A stretch of 64,000 nt of DNA, taken from the NCBI RefSeq assembly GCF_000155735.2, contig NC_020908.1, positions 3,539,001 to 3,603,000 of the forward strand, given 5' to 3'. The first letter of the stretch is position 1, and every line of letters starts with the position of its first letter. Position numbers and translations under genes: made by a program. Below the pieces are notes generated by a model that saw only the letters and a program-made list of their open reading frames with translations, ran no database searches and was not told where the DNA came from. Shown piece by piece: positions 1 to 9,253 of this stretch. This stretch comes from Octadecabacter arcticus 238 (GTDB lineage Bacteria > Pseudomonadota > Alphaproteobacteria > Rhodobacterales > Rhodobacteraceae).

Positions 1-341
1 AAAACTGGCGGATCGCGGGCCTTTGTAGGGATGGGATAAACCAAAATTTGGCGGGTTGAAACAGGTGTCTGCGCAATGGTTTGAATGTGGACAACCGGCG
101 TTTTCACGGCGATTGGTACGTCATTATAGGCCATCAACGTCAATGCGCAATCTGGGCAGATATGAACAGGACCGATCGGGTTGCCCTGCGCATCCAAAGT
201 GACCGTCAGTGGCCCCTGCCCCGTGCACAAGATTACCTGACCCTGCGCATCCTTGGTCACAGCACGCGCCATTGCCATCTGCTGTGAGGTCACAGCAATC
301 AGCAGCGCGAGGGTCAAGGTGAGGATACGGGTCATTGTCAT
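1..341 (-). CDS. secreted protein with HICPDC motif (3' part beyond window)
   Basis: Reading leftward from ATG 341 (a second in-frame ATG lies at 335) gives an open frame that runs off the left edge. Residues 1-23 look like a signal peptide (MTRILTLTLALLIAVTSQ..., then a small-residue stretch). The mature part has two Cys-containing pieces, VILCTGQG and HICPDC, reminiscent of DUF2946-type proteins found near copper-handling genes, but the family call is only by resemblance. No partner gene is visible in the window. It is transcribed in the same direction as rpmB, whose terminator lies just upstream of it. The start is not fixed by a clear ribosome binding site. Confidence 0.6.
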   Translation of the reverse strand, partial: MTMTRILTLTLALLIAVTSQQMAMARAVTKDAQGQVILCTGQGPLTVTLDAQGNPIGPVHICPDCALTLMAYNDVPIAVKTPVVHIQTIAQTPVSTRQILVYPIPTKARDPPV

Positions 342-418
342 CTTGCTATCAGGTGGGCCGCGGAACCAACAGCGTTGTAAAGTCGCATCGGCCAACATCA
401 CAACAGGTTGGAAAAACG

Positions 419-445
419 AAAAAAGCCCGAACACTCGGTCCGGGC
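419..445 (-). terminator. rho-independent terminator of rpmB
   Basis: On the minus strand GCCCGGAC and GTTCGGGC (one G-T wobble) form an 8-bp stem around a 5-base loop, directly followed by six T. It starts about 30 bases after the rpmB stop codon. Confidence 0.85.
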
Positions 446-476
446 CATTCCAATCAAATCAAATCAGGTAGAAAGT

Positions 477-767
477 TTACGCTTCGACAGTTGCTGCCTT
501 GACGATGTCTTTCTTGACCTTCAACGCGGCTGGTGACAGCTCTGCGTCTTTGGATTTTGCGAAGAACGCGTCGAGGCCACCACGGTGGTCAACAGTGCGC
601 AGCGCAGCATTTGAAATGCGGAACTTGAAGCTGCGGCCCAACGAGTCGGACATCAGCGACACATCTTGCAGGTTCGGCAAAAACCGACGGCGTGTCCGGT
701 TTTTAGCATGGCTGACGTTATTACCCGACATCGGGCCTTTTCCAGTCAATTCGCAGCGGCGCGACAT
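477..767 (-). CDS. rpmB: 50S ribosomal protein L28
   Basis: This is bL28 of the large ribosomal subunit. The 96-residue protein starts [20 protein letters not shown], the family's typical N-terminus, and continues with the basic [11 protein letters not shown] stretch. ATG 767 is preferred over the upstream ATG 788 because AAGGAA sits 6 bases before it and because the family starts there. The gene is monocistronic: a terminator follows at once and the upstream region 768-922 carries no gene. The protein has no CxxC zinc motif pair, which is common in alphaproteobacteria. Confidence 0.96.
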   Translation of the reverse strand: MSRRCELTGKGPMSGNNVSHAKNRTRRRFLPNLQDVSLMSDSLGRSFKFRISNAALRTVDHRGGLDAFFAKSKDAELSPAALKVKKDIVKAATVEA

Positions 768-922
768 AGCGTATTCCTTGTCTATCAAGGGTCTGCAGCG
801 TTTTGCGCGACCCTATCTTTCAAACTTGTATAGTCCCGCAAGCGGCAGAGACTGAATTCATTTGGCGGGAATTAGGTGGATTCCTTGGCGTCGTCAAGCC
901 CCAGTCACCCCATATCGCCCGT

Positions 923-1942
923 TTAGGCGGGTGTATCGTTGTGTTTCGCCGATGCCGATGGGAAAAGCTTAGCAATCATCGCCTCGGCGGCTTGGGCGGG
1001 GCGGATTTTACCCTGTGCCACATCGTCTTCTAACGCGGCGAGTTGGGCTTTGACATCCTTGTCAGACGTGAGCTGTGATAGCAGGCCTGCGCGGACTTCT
1101 TCTTGGAACCAAAACCGCGCCTGTCGTGCACGCCGTGCGTCCCAAATGCCATTGTCCTTGCGCCACGTCGCGAGGGTTTGGATTTCGCCCCAAGCGGCGG
1201 CTATTCCGTCTTCTTGCAGGGCTGACACGACCAAGGCCTTGGGGAAATCATGGGTGTCGCGGGGTGGATCTTTGGCGCGTTTTCGCATCAGGCGCAACGC
1301 GCTGGCATAATCTGCACAGGTGCGCATGGCCTGCGATTTAAGATCGCCATCGGCCTTGTTTACAAGGATAATATCGCAAGTTTCCATGATGCCGCGCTTG
1401 ACGCCCTGCAATTCATCGCCGCCCGCAGGGGCGAGCAACAGCAAGAACAGGTCCGACATTTCCGCAACGGCGGTTTCGGATTGCCCGACGCCAACAGTTT
1501 CGATCAGCACAACATCGAATTTGGCCGCTTCGCACAGCGCAATGGCTTCGCGGGTGCGCCGCGCGACGCCGCCAAGTTGCGTCTGGCTTGGGGATGGACG
1601 GATGAACGCGTTCGGGTCGCACGACAGCAGGTCCATGCGGGTTTTATCGCCCAAAATCGACCCGCCAGATCGTGTTGAACTGGGGTCCACCGCCAAAACT
1701 GCCACCCGCAGCCCCTGCCCCGTCAGCATTTTGCCAAAGGATTCAATAAACGTCGATTTACCGACACCGGGCGTGCCCGACAGCCCGATGCGCAGTGCTT
1801 GATGGTCTGTGCCAAGGGCGGACAGCAATTCCGCCGCTTTTGCACGATCATCGCGCCGCGTGCTTTCCACCAACGTGATGGCACGGGCCAAGGCGCGGCG
1901 TTCACCAGCGCGGATTTTGTCTGCTGTGGTTTGGATATCCAT
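923..1942 (-). CDS. meaB: methylmalonyl-CoA mutase-associated GTPase MeaB
   Basis: This is a G3E P-loop GTPase of the ArgK/MeaB family that protects and reloads the B12 cofactor of methylmalonyl-CoA mutase, acting in the cytosol. The protein has 339 residues. The Walker A motif GTPGVGKST is at 56-64, the strand and switch region DVVLIETVGVGQSE at about 143-156, and the base-specificity motif NKAD at 195-198. I take ATG 1942 (MDIQTTADKI) rather than the further upstream ATG 1993, because the family begins with a helical segment at this point. The mutase itself is not in the window, but methylmalonyl-CoA epimerase is (mce, 34.6 kb), so the propionyl-CoA route is represented twice. The gene is divergent from hrpB. 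Confidence 0.93.
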   Translation of the reverse strand: MDIQTTADKIRAGERRALARAITLVESTRRDDRAKAAELLSALGTDHQALRIGLSGTPGVGKSTFIESFGKMLTGQGLRVAVLAVDPSSTRSGGSILGDKTRMDLLSCDPNAFIRPSPSQTQLGGVARRTREAIALCEAAKFDVVLIETVGVGQSETAVAEMSDLFLLLLAPAGGDELQGVKRGIMETCDIILVNKADGDLKSQAMRTCADYASALRLMRKRAKDPPRDTHDFPKALVVSALQEDGIAAAWGEIQTLATWRKDNGIWDARRARQARFWFQEEVRAGLLSQLTSDKDVKAQLAALEDDVAQGKIRPAQAAEAMIAKLFPSASAKHNDTPA

Positions 1943-2048
1943 GCCCGCTTTATGAAGTCCCTTTGGCTCTGGTGTCCAGACGAGGTGTTGCACATCGGTT
2001 TATTTACCAAGGGTTGAAAATAGGATTTTCAACCGTGATGAAGGAGGC

Positions 2049-4463
2049 ATGAGGGACCAGTTACCCATTGATGACGTACTTGAGGAGCTGTTGGGCGCAG
2101 TTCGTGCACACGGCTGCGCGGTTTTGCAGGCCCCACCGGGTGCTGGTAAGACGACGCGGGTACCGCTGGCGCTGTTGCAGGCGGGCGTCGTGAAAGGACG
2201 GATCGTCATGTTGGAACCGCGCCGTTTGGCCACGCAGGCCGCGGCGGAACGGTTGGCGCAACAGCTTGGGGAGGACGTCGGGCAAACCGTCGGGTACCGG
2301 ATGCGCGGCGAGACGAAAGTGTCAAAACAAACGCGGATTGAGGTTGTGACCGAAGGTATTTTGACCCGCATGATCCAGAGCGATCCTGAATTGACCGGCA
2401 TTGGCGCGGTGATTTTCGATGAATTCCACGAACGCTCGTTGAACGCCGATCTGGGCTTGGCCCTAACGCTCGAAGTGCGCGAGGCGCTGCGCCCTGATCT
2501 GGTCATTATGGTGATGTCCGCGACCTTGGATGCCGGGCCGGTGGCAGATTTGGTTGGCGCACCAACAGTCACGTCGCAGGGTCGCGCCTATGCGGTGGAA
2601 CCGCGCTGGCTGGATCGACCGTTGCGCAAAGAAGATCGGTTTGACGCAGCGGCGGCGGATTTGGTGGCGCAGGCGGTTGGTGAAACAAAAGGCGGCGTGT
2701 TGGTGTTCCTGCCCGGCGAGGGCGAAATCAGGCGGGTTCAGGGGCGGCTGGCAGGGCGATTGCCAAGCGATTGTTCTGTACGGCCCCTCTATGGTGCCTT
2801 GCGGTTTGCCGATCAGCGGGCCGCAATTGCGCCAATCACATCGGGCCGCAAGATCGTGCTGGCCACGTCGATTGCCGAAACATCACTGACCATCGAAGAC
2901 ATTCGCGTGGTGGTTGATTGTGGGCGGTCGCGCCGCGCGCGATTTGACCCCGGATCGGGCATGTCGCGACTGGTCACAGAACGCGTCACCCGCGCCGAGG
3001 CCACCCAGCGCGCGGGTCGCGCAGGGCGCGTTGCCGAAGGGGTCGCCTATAAACTTTGGGCCAAGGGCGAAGACGGCGCCTTGGCGGCGTTTCCACCAGC
3101 GGAGATCGAAGCGGCAGATTTAACAGGGCTTGCGGTTGAACTGGCGGTCTGGGGCAGCGATGGATTGCCCTTTCTGACCGACCCGCCGGAGGGCGCATTA
3201 GCCGAAGCGCGCAGCCTGTTGACCGCGCTCGGGGCCCTCAACGGCGGGCGGATCACCGAACACGGACGCGCGCTGGCACGGCTGCCGCTACATCCGCGCT
3301 TGGGGCATATGTTGGTCACGGGCGGCAAGGCGGCTGCAGGGTTGGCGGCCTTGCTGTCAGAACGCGATATCCTGCAAGGCGCACCGGCGGATTTGTCATT
3401 TCGTATCAAAGCACTGGCAGGAGAGCGCGGTGGTTATCCAGTGCGCCAAGGCGCGCTGGCCCGCGTCAAACAAGAGGCCAAGCGGCTGGCGAAACTGGCC
3501 CCCGTTCGGGCTGAACAAACCAGCGAAATCTATGCGGCCATGGCCTATCCAGACCGTATTGCGCTGCGCCGGACCGGCGATGATCCGCGCTACGTGCTGT
3601 CGGGTGGCAAGGGAGCTGTGATGGACGGCGCGGATGCGCTTGCAGGGCAGCGACTGTTGATCGTCACCGACACTGATGGCAACCCGCGAGAAGCGAAAAT
3701 TCGCACCGCTCTCGTGATTTCCGAGGCGAGCGTGCGCGACGTAGCCGGGGATCACATCAACGTGGTGCAAACCTGTTCGTGGTCCAAACGCAGCGGCAAA
3801 GTGCTGGCGAGAACGCAGGAACAACTGGGCGCGGTGGTGCTGTCGGATGTGGCGTGGACGGACGCGCCGAAAGACGCGGTGGCCCATGCGATGCTTGACG
3901 GGGTGCGCGCGTTGGGGTTCAAATTCAGCGCCGCCGCCGACCGGTTTCGCGCCCGTGTTGAGCTCGTACGCGCCGTTGGTCCCGATTTGCCCGACCTGTC
4001 AGACACCGCCCTTATGGACAGCGTCAACGACTGGCTTCTCCCCTATTTGCCAGGCGTGCAGACCACGTCACAGTGGAAATCCCATGACACCTTGCAGGCC
4101 CTGCGCGCGATCCTGACGTGGGACCAGATGCAGCGCGTGGACACCCAAGCCCCCCCGCAATTCACCACACCACTGGGCCGCCACACGCCGATCGATTACA
4201 GCGGCGACGCGCCTGAAATCACGCTGCGTTTACAAGAAATGTTCGGCACCACCCGTCATCCGACTGTCGCGGGGCGCCCGCTTCGCGTGACGTTCCTGTC
4301 ACCCGGCCAAAAACCGATCCAGACGACCATGGATGTCCCCGGTTTCTGGGCCACATCCTACGGTGACGTGCGCAAAGACATGCGTGGGCGCTACCCGCGC
4401 CACCCCTGGCCCGAAGACCCGACACAAGCCGACCCGACATTGCGCACGAAGCCCCGCAAATAA
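2049..4463 (+). CDS. hrpB: ATP-dependent RNA helicase HrpB
   Basis: This is a DEAH-type superfamily 2 helicase of 804 residues. The visible motifs are Walker A GAGKT at 31-35, DEFH at 124-127 in the DEAH position, SAT at 157-159 and QRAGRAGR at 320-327 (motif VI). The C-terminal third matches the HrpB-specific extension, ending GRYPRHPWPEDP. The exact RNA substrate of HrpB is not settled in the family. AAGGAGG at 2041-2047 leaves only one base before ATG 2049, which is unusually tight, but no better in-frame start exists nearby. The gene stands alone, followed by a GC-rich palindromic repeat that may end its transcript. Confidence 0.95.
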   Translation: MRDQLPIDDVLEELLGAVRAHGCAVLQAPPGAGKTTRVPLALLQAGVVKGRIVMLEPRRLATQAAAERLAQQLGEDVGQTVGYRMRGETKVSKQTRIEVVTEGILTRMIQSDPELTGIGAVIFDEFHERSLNADLGLALTLEVREALRPDLVIMVMSATLDAGPVADLVGAPTVTSQGRAYAVEPRWLDRPLRKEDRFDAAAADLVAQAVGETKGGVLVFLPGEGEIRRVQGRLAGRLPSDCSVRPLYGALRFADQRAAIAPITSGRKIVLATSIAETSLTIEDIRVVVDCGRSRRARFDPGSGMSRLVTERVTRAEATQRAGRAGRVAEGVAYKLWAKGEDGALAAFPPAEIEAADLTGLAVELAVWGSDGLPFLTDPPEGALAEARSLLTALGALNGGRITEHGRALARLPLHPRLGHMLVTGGKAAAGLAALLSERDILQGAPADLSFRIKALAGERGGYPVRQGALARVKQEAKRLAKLAPVRAEQTSEIYAAMAYPDRIALRRTGDDPRYVLSGGKGAVMDGADALAGQRLLIVTDTDGNPREAKIRTALVISEASVRDVAGDHINVVQTCSWSKRSGKVLARTQEQLGAVVLSDVAWTDAPKDAVAHAMLDGVRALGFKFSAAADRFRARVELVRAVGPDLPDLSDTALMDSVNDWLLPYLPGVQTTSQWKSHDTLQALRAILTWDQMQRVDTQAPPQFTTPLGRHTPIDYSGDAPEITLRLQEMFGTTRHPTVAGRPLRVTFLSPGQKPIQTTMDVPGFWATSYGDVRKDMRGRYPRHPWPEDPTQADPTLRTKPRK

Positions 4464-4477
4464 CCGCCGCTCCTGCT

Positions 4478-4521
4478 CTTTGCTTTTCAAATACCCCGGG
4501 GGCGTGGGGGCTGGCCCCCAC
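4478..4521 (+). repeat. GC-rich palindromic extragenic repeat, copy 1
   Basis: After hrpB the sequence runs TCTTTGCTT, an AT-rich spacer, CCCGGGGG and then the dyad GGGGGC-TG-GCCCCC. A second copy in inverse orientation follows argF at 9254-9297 and agrees at most positions. Both lie just downstream of stop codons, so a terminator-like role is plausible. Confidence 0.75.
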
Positions 4522-4568
4522 TGCGCCGCCCGCCGCAGGTGCTGATCACCAGATCATCCGCAACCGGA

Positions 4569-5978
4569 TCAATCCCACCACGGCCCGTGTTGATCCTTGC
4601 GCCCGTCCAGTCGCACAAACCCGTGCCGCCCAAAGAAATCCCGCTGAGCTTGGATCAAATCCGTCGTGCCGCGTGCGGTGCGCAGGGTGTCCAGAAAGCC
4701 CAGCGCGCTGGCCAATGCAGGGACGGCGTGGCCCGCGGCGGTTGCGCCACTCACCACACGGCGCAAGGCTGGCAGCGCGTCGCGGATCAGGACCACAAAG
4801 TGGTCCGCAAAAATCAACTGGCCTTCGGGCAGGTCGCTGCGGAATGCCGACGCAATATCATCGAGCAACGCAGAGCGGATAATGCACCCTGCGCGCCAGA
4901 CTTCAGCGGCGCGGGCGGAATCGATAGACCAGTCAAATTCATCCGATGCCGCAGTGAGTATACGAAACCCTTGGGCGTAGGACACGATGCGCCCTACCAG
5001 CAGCGCGGATTCAAGATCAACGTCACTCAGCGCCAGTTCGCCGCGCGGCGTGTCGTAAATGTCTGCGCCAACAGTGCGCGCTGCGCCCTCGGACGACCAT
5101 GCCCGCGCAGCAACGGCCGCTTCGATCACGTTGGCGGATTGGCCCATGCGGATGGCCTCGATTGCGGTCCAGCGGCCCGTGCCTTTTTGTCCCGCCGCAT
5201 CAAGGATCACGTCGACGGCGGGTTGGTCGGTTTCACTGTCAGTGGCCTGTAGGACCTTGGCCGTGATTTCGACCAGATAGCTTTCGAGCGCGCCTTTGTT
5301 CCACCGATCAAAAACCGCGCCAATGTCGCCGGGCGATTGTCCGCGGCCATAGCGCATCAAGCCGTAAACCTCAGCAATCAGTTGCATATCGGCGTATTCG
5401 ATACCGTTGTGCACCGTCTTGACGAAATGCCCTGCCCCGTCGGGGCCAAGGTGGTCGGCGCAAGGTTCGCCATTGAATTTGGCAGCAATCGCTTCGATGA
5501 CCTCGCGCACAGCGTTCCACGCAGCGGGGCTGCCACCGACCATGATCGACGGGCCATGGCGCGCGCCGTCTTCGCCGCCTGACACGCCCATACCGATGAA
5601 TGTCAGGCCCTGTTGTTCAATGTCTTTGGTGCGCCGGATCGTGTCGCGAAAATCGGAATTTCCGGCGTCAATGATCGTGTCGCCCTTGGCCAGCAGCAGG
5701 ATCAGCGTTTGAATTGTCGCGTCAACGGGTTTGCCCGATGGCACCATCAGAATGATTGCGCGCGGGGCGGGCATGGCGTTGACCATCGCGTCCAGACTGT
5801 CGCTGCCCGTCAGCTTGTCGGCCAGTCCATCCGCACCCGCTTCTTCAACGAAAAGCGGCACCGCGTCGCTGGAGCGGTTGGACACATGCAGCGCAAAACC
5901 GTTGTCCAATATATTGAGAGCGAGGGCGCTTCCCATGGTTCCAAGACCATACAAGCCAAGCGTCGCAGTATCAGGCAT
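4569..5978 (-). CDS. gnd: 6-phosphogluconate dehydrogenase (NADP-dependent, decarboxylating)
   Basis: The enzyme oxidatively decarboxylates 6-phosphogluconate to ribulose 5-phosphate in the pentose phosphate pathway. The protein has 469 residues, normal for the long homodimeric form. The N-terminal Rossmann motif GLYGLGTMG is at 8-16; the IDAGNS motif is near 103-108; the signature GHFVKTVHNGIEY carries the expected catalytic K187 and E194, with N191. The C-terminal tail ends FGRHGFVRLD, as usual. AAAGGAT lies 7 bases before ATG 5978. The neighbour downstream is hrpB, convergent; the neighbour upstream, also on the minus strand, is an SGNH hydrolase, and the two could be cotranscribed (57 bases apart). 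Confidence 0.95.
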   Translation of the reverse strand: MPDTATLGLYGLGTMGSALALNILDNGFALHVSNRSSDAVPLFVEEAGADGLADKLTGSDSLDAMVNAMPAPRAIILMVPSGKPVDATIQTLILLLAKGDTIIDAGNSDFRDTIRRTKDIEQQGLTFIGMGVSGGEDGARHGPSIMVGGSPAAWNAVREVIEAIAAKFNGEPCADHLGPDGAGHFVKTVHNGIEYADMQLIAEVYGLMRYGRGQSPGDIGAVFDRWNKGALESYLVEITAKVLQATDSETDQPAVDVILDAAGQKGTGRWTAIEAIRMGQSANVIEAAVAARAWSSEGAARTVGADIYDTPRGELALSDVDLESALLVGRIVSYAQGFRILTAASDEFDWSIDSARAAEVWRAGCIIRSALLDDIASAFRSDLPEGQLIFADHFVVLIRDALPALRRVVSGATAAGHAVPALASALGFLDTLRTARGTTDLIQAQRDFFGRHGFVRLDGRKDQHGPWWD

Positions 5979-6035
5979 CGCGATATCCTTTTATGAATTT
6001 CCAGAAACTAAGCCCGCCGCGGCCAAGCTACAAGG

Positions 6036-6794
6036 TCAGAGACCGCGATCAAACTTGAACCGCGCAACAATCGCGTGCGCCCATTGCGTGTAGACCCATG
6101 GGCCAGGGTGAAACCCGTCTTCGGACATGACGTCTGCATGCATTTTGATGTGGGCGGGGATCATCGTCGCCGTGGTCTGATCGGCCAGCATCTTGCGAAG
6201 GCCGCGATCAAACCGCGCGGCGCGATGGCCCAGCGTCCAGCGCAGCGGGTTGGGCAGGCGTGGGAATTGCCAAACCGGTGGCAGGCCAGAGACGTAAACG
6301 TGCCCAACGCCCATTTCATCGGTCAAATAATCAATCAGCGCCTGTGTTTGGGCGAGCCATCGCGCGCGCGTCGTGCCGCGCAGGATGTCGTTCACGCCCA
6401 AGCCCAACACGGCAATATCAACTTGGCGCGGCTGCGCAGCTTTCACATGGCACAAGGCCATCGGCGTGGTGTCGCCACTGCGCGCCACAAGCTGCCAGTC
6501 CAACCGCACTTGATCTGACAAAAGTGTCGCGATCTGGCCCGACAGCGCGTCGGATTGATCAGAGACACCGACGCCAGCGGCAGAACTGTCGCCAAGGATC
6601 AAAAGACGCAAATCCGGACCTGCGCCGATGACACCCGCGCGCGGACCTATCGGTTCGGGCAGTTTCACCGTGTTCCATCTGATGAACGGACCTTGCGTGA
6701 TCAGCACAGGATAAAATGCAAACCGATACAAAGCATGCCACGGTCGTGACAGGCAGGCAGGATGCACTGTGATATTTCGGTTGATATCGGTCAT
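6036..6794 (-). CDS. SGNH/GDSL-family hydrolase
   Basis: This is a probable esterase or acyl hydrolase of 252 residues. Block I GDSSAAG holds the nucleophile Ser70; block III is GVND at 133-136; block V EDGFHPG supplies Asp226 and His229. An N-terminal hydrophobic segment (about 21-35) could anchor it or serve as an uncleaved signal. The start MTDINRN at 6794 is the last Met before the catalytic domain. An IS630 copy begins 22 bases upstream of this ATG, so the native promoter has been replaced or separated. The open frame that continues upstream belongs to the IS, not to the gene. Substrate unknown. Confidence 0.85.
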   Translation of the reverse strand: MTDINRNITVHPACLSRPWHALYRFAFYPVLITQGPFIRWNTVKLPEPIGPRAGVIGAGPDLRLLILGDSSAAGVGVSDQSDALSGQIATLLSDQVRLDWQLVARSGDTTPMALCHVKAAQPRQVDIAVLGLGVNDILRGTTRARWLAQTQALIDYLTDEMGVGHVYVSGLPPVWQFPRLPNPLRWTLGHRAARFDRGLRKMLADQTTATMIPAHIKMHADVMSEDGFHPGPWVYTQWAHAIVARFKFDRGL

Positions 6795-6816
6795 GTTACT
6801 CAGGCTATAGATTATA

Positions 6817-8009
6817 TACTCCTGCGCCTGAATTGACCTGACGATTTTGGGCCTGCGATTCACTTCGTCGCATGGCCAAAGGCGGTTCAGTCTGTATTTT
6901 GAGTTTATGAGCAAGCAATACAAAACAGTCTCCTTATCCGACGAGCAGCGCATAGCACTTGAAGCGCTTTGCCGCCGCCGCAAAGTTGACGCCCTTGTTT
7001 GGAAACGGGCGCGCGCGTTTCTTCTTTTGGACGCAGGAGAAGACGCCGGAACGGTTTGCCGGATTTTGGATATTGGCCCGACAGTTTTGACGGAGTGGCG
7101 ATTTGCCTTTGCCGGTGCGGGATTATCGTTTTTCGGTCTGAAGGACTACAGCCAGCGTCAGGGTCATTTGTCCGTCGTGCAAGAGCAGGCGGTGAGAGCC
7201 CATTTCACCGCGCAGCCTGCCCGCAATGCCGATGAGGTCTGTGCCTATGTTCTAGCCGAGTGCGACCAAAACTACAGCACGTCGGGAGCCGCCAAGCTGA
7301 TGCGCCGCCTGGGGTTCGCGTATAAGAAACCACAATTGCTGCCTGCACAGGCCGATGAAGCCAAGCAGGCTGCGTTTATTGCCAAATATGAGGCCCTGAT
7401 GAACGGGTTGGCCGCAGATGAGATGGTTGTCTTTTCGGACGCTGTCCACCCCGAACACCAGAGCCGCCCCGCCCATGGTTGGTTCCCCAAGGGACAAAAG
7501 ACGGCCCTGAAGGCGACATCAGGGCGCAAGCGGCTCAACATTCAGGGCGCGCTTGACCTTGAGACTTTCCAGTTCACCTTTGTGGAAGGCGAGAAGATCA
7601 ATGCCCAGACAACCCGACAGATGCTGGAAAAGTTGGAACGCAACAACCAAACCAAGACGGCCATCCACGTCTTTGTCGACAATGCCCGCTATCATCATGC
7701 CAAGATACTACAGCCATGGCTGGACAGCCCAGAACGTCGGGTGAAGTTGCATTTCTTGCCAGCATATGCCCCGCACCTCAACCCGATCGAGCGTCTTTGG
7801 GGTGTTATGCACAAATGGGTCACCCACAATCGGCACTATGCAACGTTCAACCAATTCACAGAGGCCATTTTCGACTTCTTCCGCAAGACCCTGCCAGAAA
7901 AATGGCCAGAGTTCCGCGACACCGTCACCGACAACTTCCGCGTCATATCGCTCAAGGAATACAAAGTGATTTGAGGGGAAAACCTCAGGTCAATTCAGGC
8001 GCGGGAGTA
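6817..8009 (+). mobile_element. IS630-family insertion sequence, intact copy 1
   Basis: The element is 1193 bp, bounded by imperfect inverted repeats that begin TACTCC(T/C)GCGCCTGAA and extend about 25 bases. It is flanked by TA on each side (6815-6816 and 8010-8011), the duplication typical of IS630. A second copy with the same ends sits at 46184-48465, where an IS30 interrupts it. The two copies differ at very few positions, so transposition was recent. This copy lies in the upstream region of the SGNH hydrolase gene. Confidence 0.93.
6907..7974 (+). CDS. IS630-family transposase (single ORF)
   Basis: This DDE transposase has 355 residues from ATG 6907 (MSKQYKTVSLSD), which lies 90 bases inside the left end. 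An N-terminal helix-turn-helix region (about 15-70) is followed by a linker and the DDE_3 catalytic domain. The acidic residues can be seen in VVFSDAVHP, HVFVDNARYHH and LNPIERLWG. The frame is intact to the stop at 7974, 35 bases before the right end. Since the reading frame and both ends are intact, the element is probably still active. Confidence 0.93.
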   Translation: MSKQYKTVSLSDEQRIALEALCRRRKVDALVWKRARAFLLLDAGEDAGTVCRILDIGPTVLTEWRFAFAGAGLSFFGLKDYSQRQGHLSVVQEQAVRAHFTAQPARNADEVCAYVLAECDQNYSTSGAAKLMRRLGFAYKKPQLLPAQADEAKQAAFIAKYEALMNGLAADEMVVFSDAVHPEHQSRPAHGWFPKGQKTALKATSGRKRLNIQGALDLETFQFTFVEGEKINAQTTRQMLEKLERNNQTKTAIHVFVDNARYHHAKILQPWLDSPERRVKLHFLPAYAPHLNPIERLWGVMHKWVTHNRHYATFNQFTEAIFDFFRKTLPEKWPEFRDTVTDNFRVISLKEYKVI

Positions 8010-8056
8010 TAGGTTAAATAATATGCCAGATTTAGAACGAGACAAGATGTAACGTT

Positions 8057-8165
8057 ACGACGGGGCCGCGGCAGCAATTGCCGGTTTCTTGGCAATCGCA
8101 GTCATGCGCAGGAATTGTGGGCGCTTGCCCTTCGCCCAGTCTAGCACCGTGTGCAGCCTAAAACC
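8057..8165 (-). pseudogene. C-terminal remnant of an unidentified gene
   Basis: The minus-strand frame reads GFRLHTVLDWAKGKRPQF... and ends ...AAAAPS at a TAA at 8055-8059. It has coding character and resembles the tail of some class I SAM-dependent methyltransferases, but no N-terminal part exists: upstream it runs straight into the decayed argF tail. It is likely a remnant left by deletion between an original neighbour and the duplicated argF end. Identification is weak. Confidence 0.35.
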
Positions 8166-8180
8166 CGTTGGATTTATCGA

Positions 8181-8238
8181 CCCAAACAATACCGCAGCAC
8201 AGCCTTTTGCGCGTGCATGCGGTTTTCAGCCTCGTCCA
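8181..8238 (-). pseudogene. decayed second copy of the argF 3' end
   Basis: These 58 bases align without gaps to the true argF end at 8328-8385 (offset 147). They translate to the same residues [18 protein letters not shown], followed by a TAA. The base differences lie mostly at third codon positions (AAC/AAT, CAC/CAT, GCG/GCA, CGG/CGA), so the copy diverged while it was still functional. This is not a recent tandem duplication. Upstream of it the homology is lost. Confidence 0.75.
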
Positions 8239-8320
8239 CGGTGAAACAGAGTTTCGCCGACACGGAGGCAGCGATTGCCCTATCGCAATCGCGGTGCGTG
8301 CTGGGGCGGATGCCTGCGCA

Positions 8321-9226
8321 TCATGTCCCCAAACAATATCGCAGCACAGCCTTTTGTGCATGCATTCTATTCTCTGCCTCGTCCCAGATGACCGAACGTG
8401 GACCGTCCATGACCTCTGATGTGGCTTCGTCGTCGCGGTGCGCGGGCAGGCAATGCATGAACAAGGCGTCCGGCTTGGCTTTGGCCATGAGACCCGCGTT
8501 GACCTGATAGCCGCGCAGCTGGTTGTGGCGACGTTCACGGGCCGATTGTGGGTCGTGCATGGAGACCCATGTGTCCGTCACCACAAGGTCCGCGCCCTGC
8601 ACCGCAATGTCGGGATTGCGTTCAGTGGTATAAAGCCCGTCAAGCGCTGCTTCGGGTTGCAGGGTTTCGGGACCGGTGAACACCAGATCAAAATCGAACT
8701 GTTTGGCAGCATGGGCAAAGGACGCAAAGACGTTGTTGCCATCACCGGACCAGACCACCTTTTTGCCCTTAATCGGGCCCGAGTGTTCCTCAAACGTCAA
8801 AATATCAGCCATGATCTGGCACGGATGCGTGCGATCTGTCAGCCCGTTGATGACCGGAACAGAGGCGTATTCGGCCATTTCCAGCAGGGTTTGTTCCTCG
8901 AACGTGCGGATCATGATGAGATCGACATAGCGCGACAGCACACGGGCGGTATCTGCGATGGTTTCGCCATGGCCCAGCTGCATGTCTTTGCCCGACAGCA
9001 CCATCGTTTCGCCGCCCATCTGCCGCACGCCTACATCAAAACTGATTCGAGTGCGGGTGCTTGGTTTTTCAAAGATCAGCGCGACCATGTGGTTGGCCAG
9101 CGGTTGATCTGCGTCCGGCGTGCCTTTGGGCAAGCCCGCGCGCGCCGTTTTCATCGACGCAGCCATGTCGATGATGCCGCGAAGGTCGGCGGGGGAAGTT
9201 GTGTGGATGTCGAGGAAATGGGTCAT
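8321..9226 (-). CDS. argF: ornithine carbamoyltransferase
   Basis: The enzyme makes citrulline from ornithine and carbamoyl phosphate in arginine biosynthesis. The protein has 301 residues. The carbamoyl-phosphate motif STRTR is at 56-60, HPCQ at 134-137, the ornithine loop DTWVSM at 218-223 and HCLPAHR at 258-264, all with the expected catalytic residues. It lies 87 bases after argD on the same strand, so an argD-argF operon is likely; the gap holds a palindromic repeat. carB, which makes the carbamoyl phosphate, is at 41.9 kb. The 3' end is followed by a decayed duplicate of itself. Confidence 0.96.
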   Translation of the reverse strand: MTHFLDIHTTSPADLRGIIDMAASMKTARAGLPKGTPDADQPLANHMVALIFEKPSTRTRISFDVGVRQMGGETMVLSGKDMQLGHGETIADTARVLSRYVDLIMIRTFEEQTLLEMAEYASVPVINGLTDRTHPCQIMADILTFEEHSGPIKGKKVVWSGDGNNVFASFAHAAKQFDFDLVFTGPETLQPEAALDGLYTTERNPDIAVQGADLVVTDTWVSMHDPQSARERRHNQLRGYQVNAGLMAKAKPDALFMHCLPAHRDDEATSEVMDGPRSVIWDEAENRMHAQKAVLRYCLGT

Positions 9227-9253
9227 AGGATATCGCTTTTGGTTAATGGCGGA

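Noticed and set aside
6795..6983. N-terminal extension of the SGNH hydrolase to 6983
   Set aside because: The extra codons belong to the IS630 left end and not to the gene.
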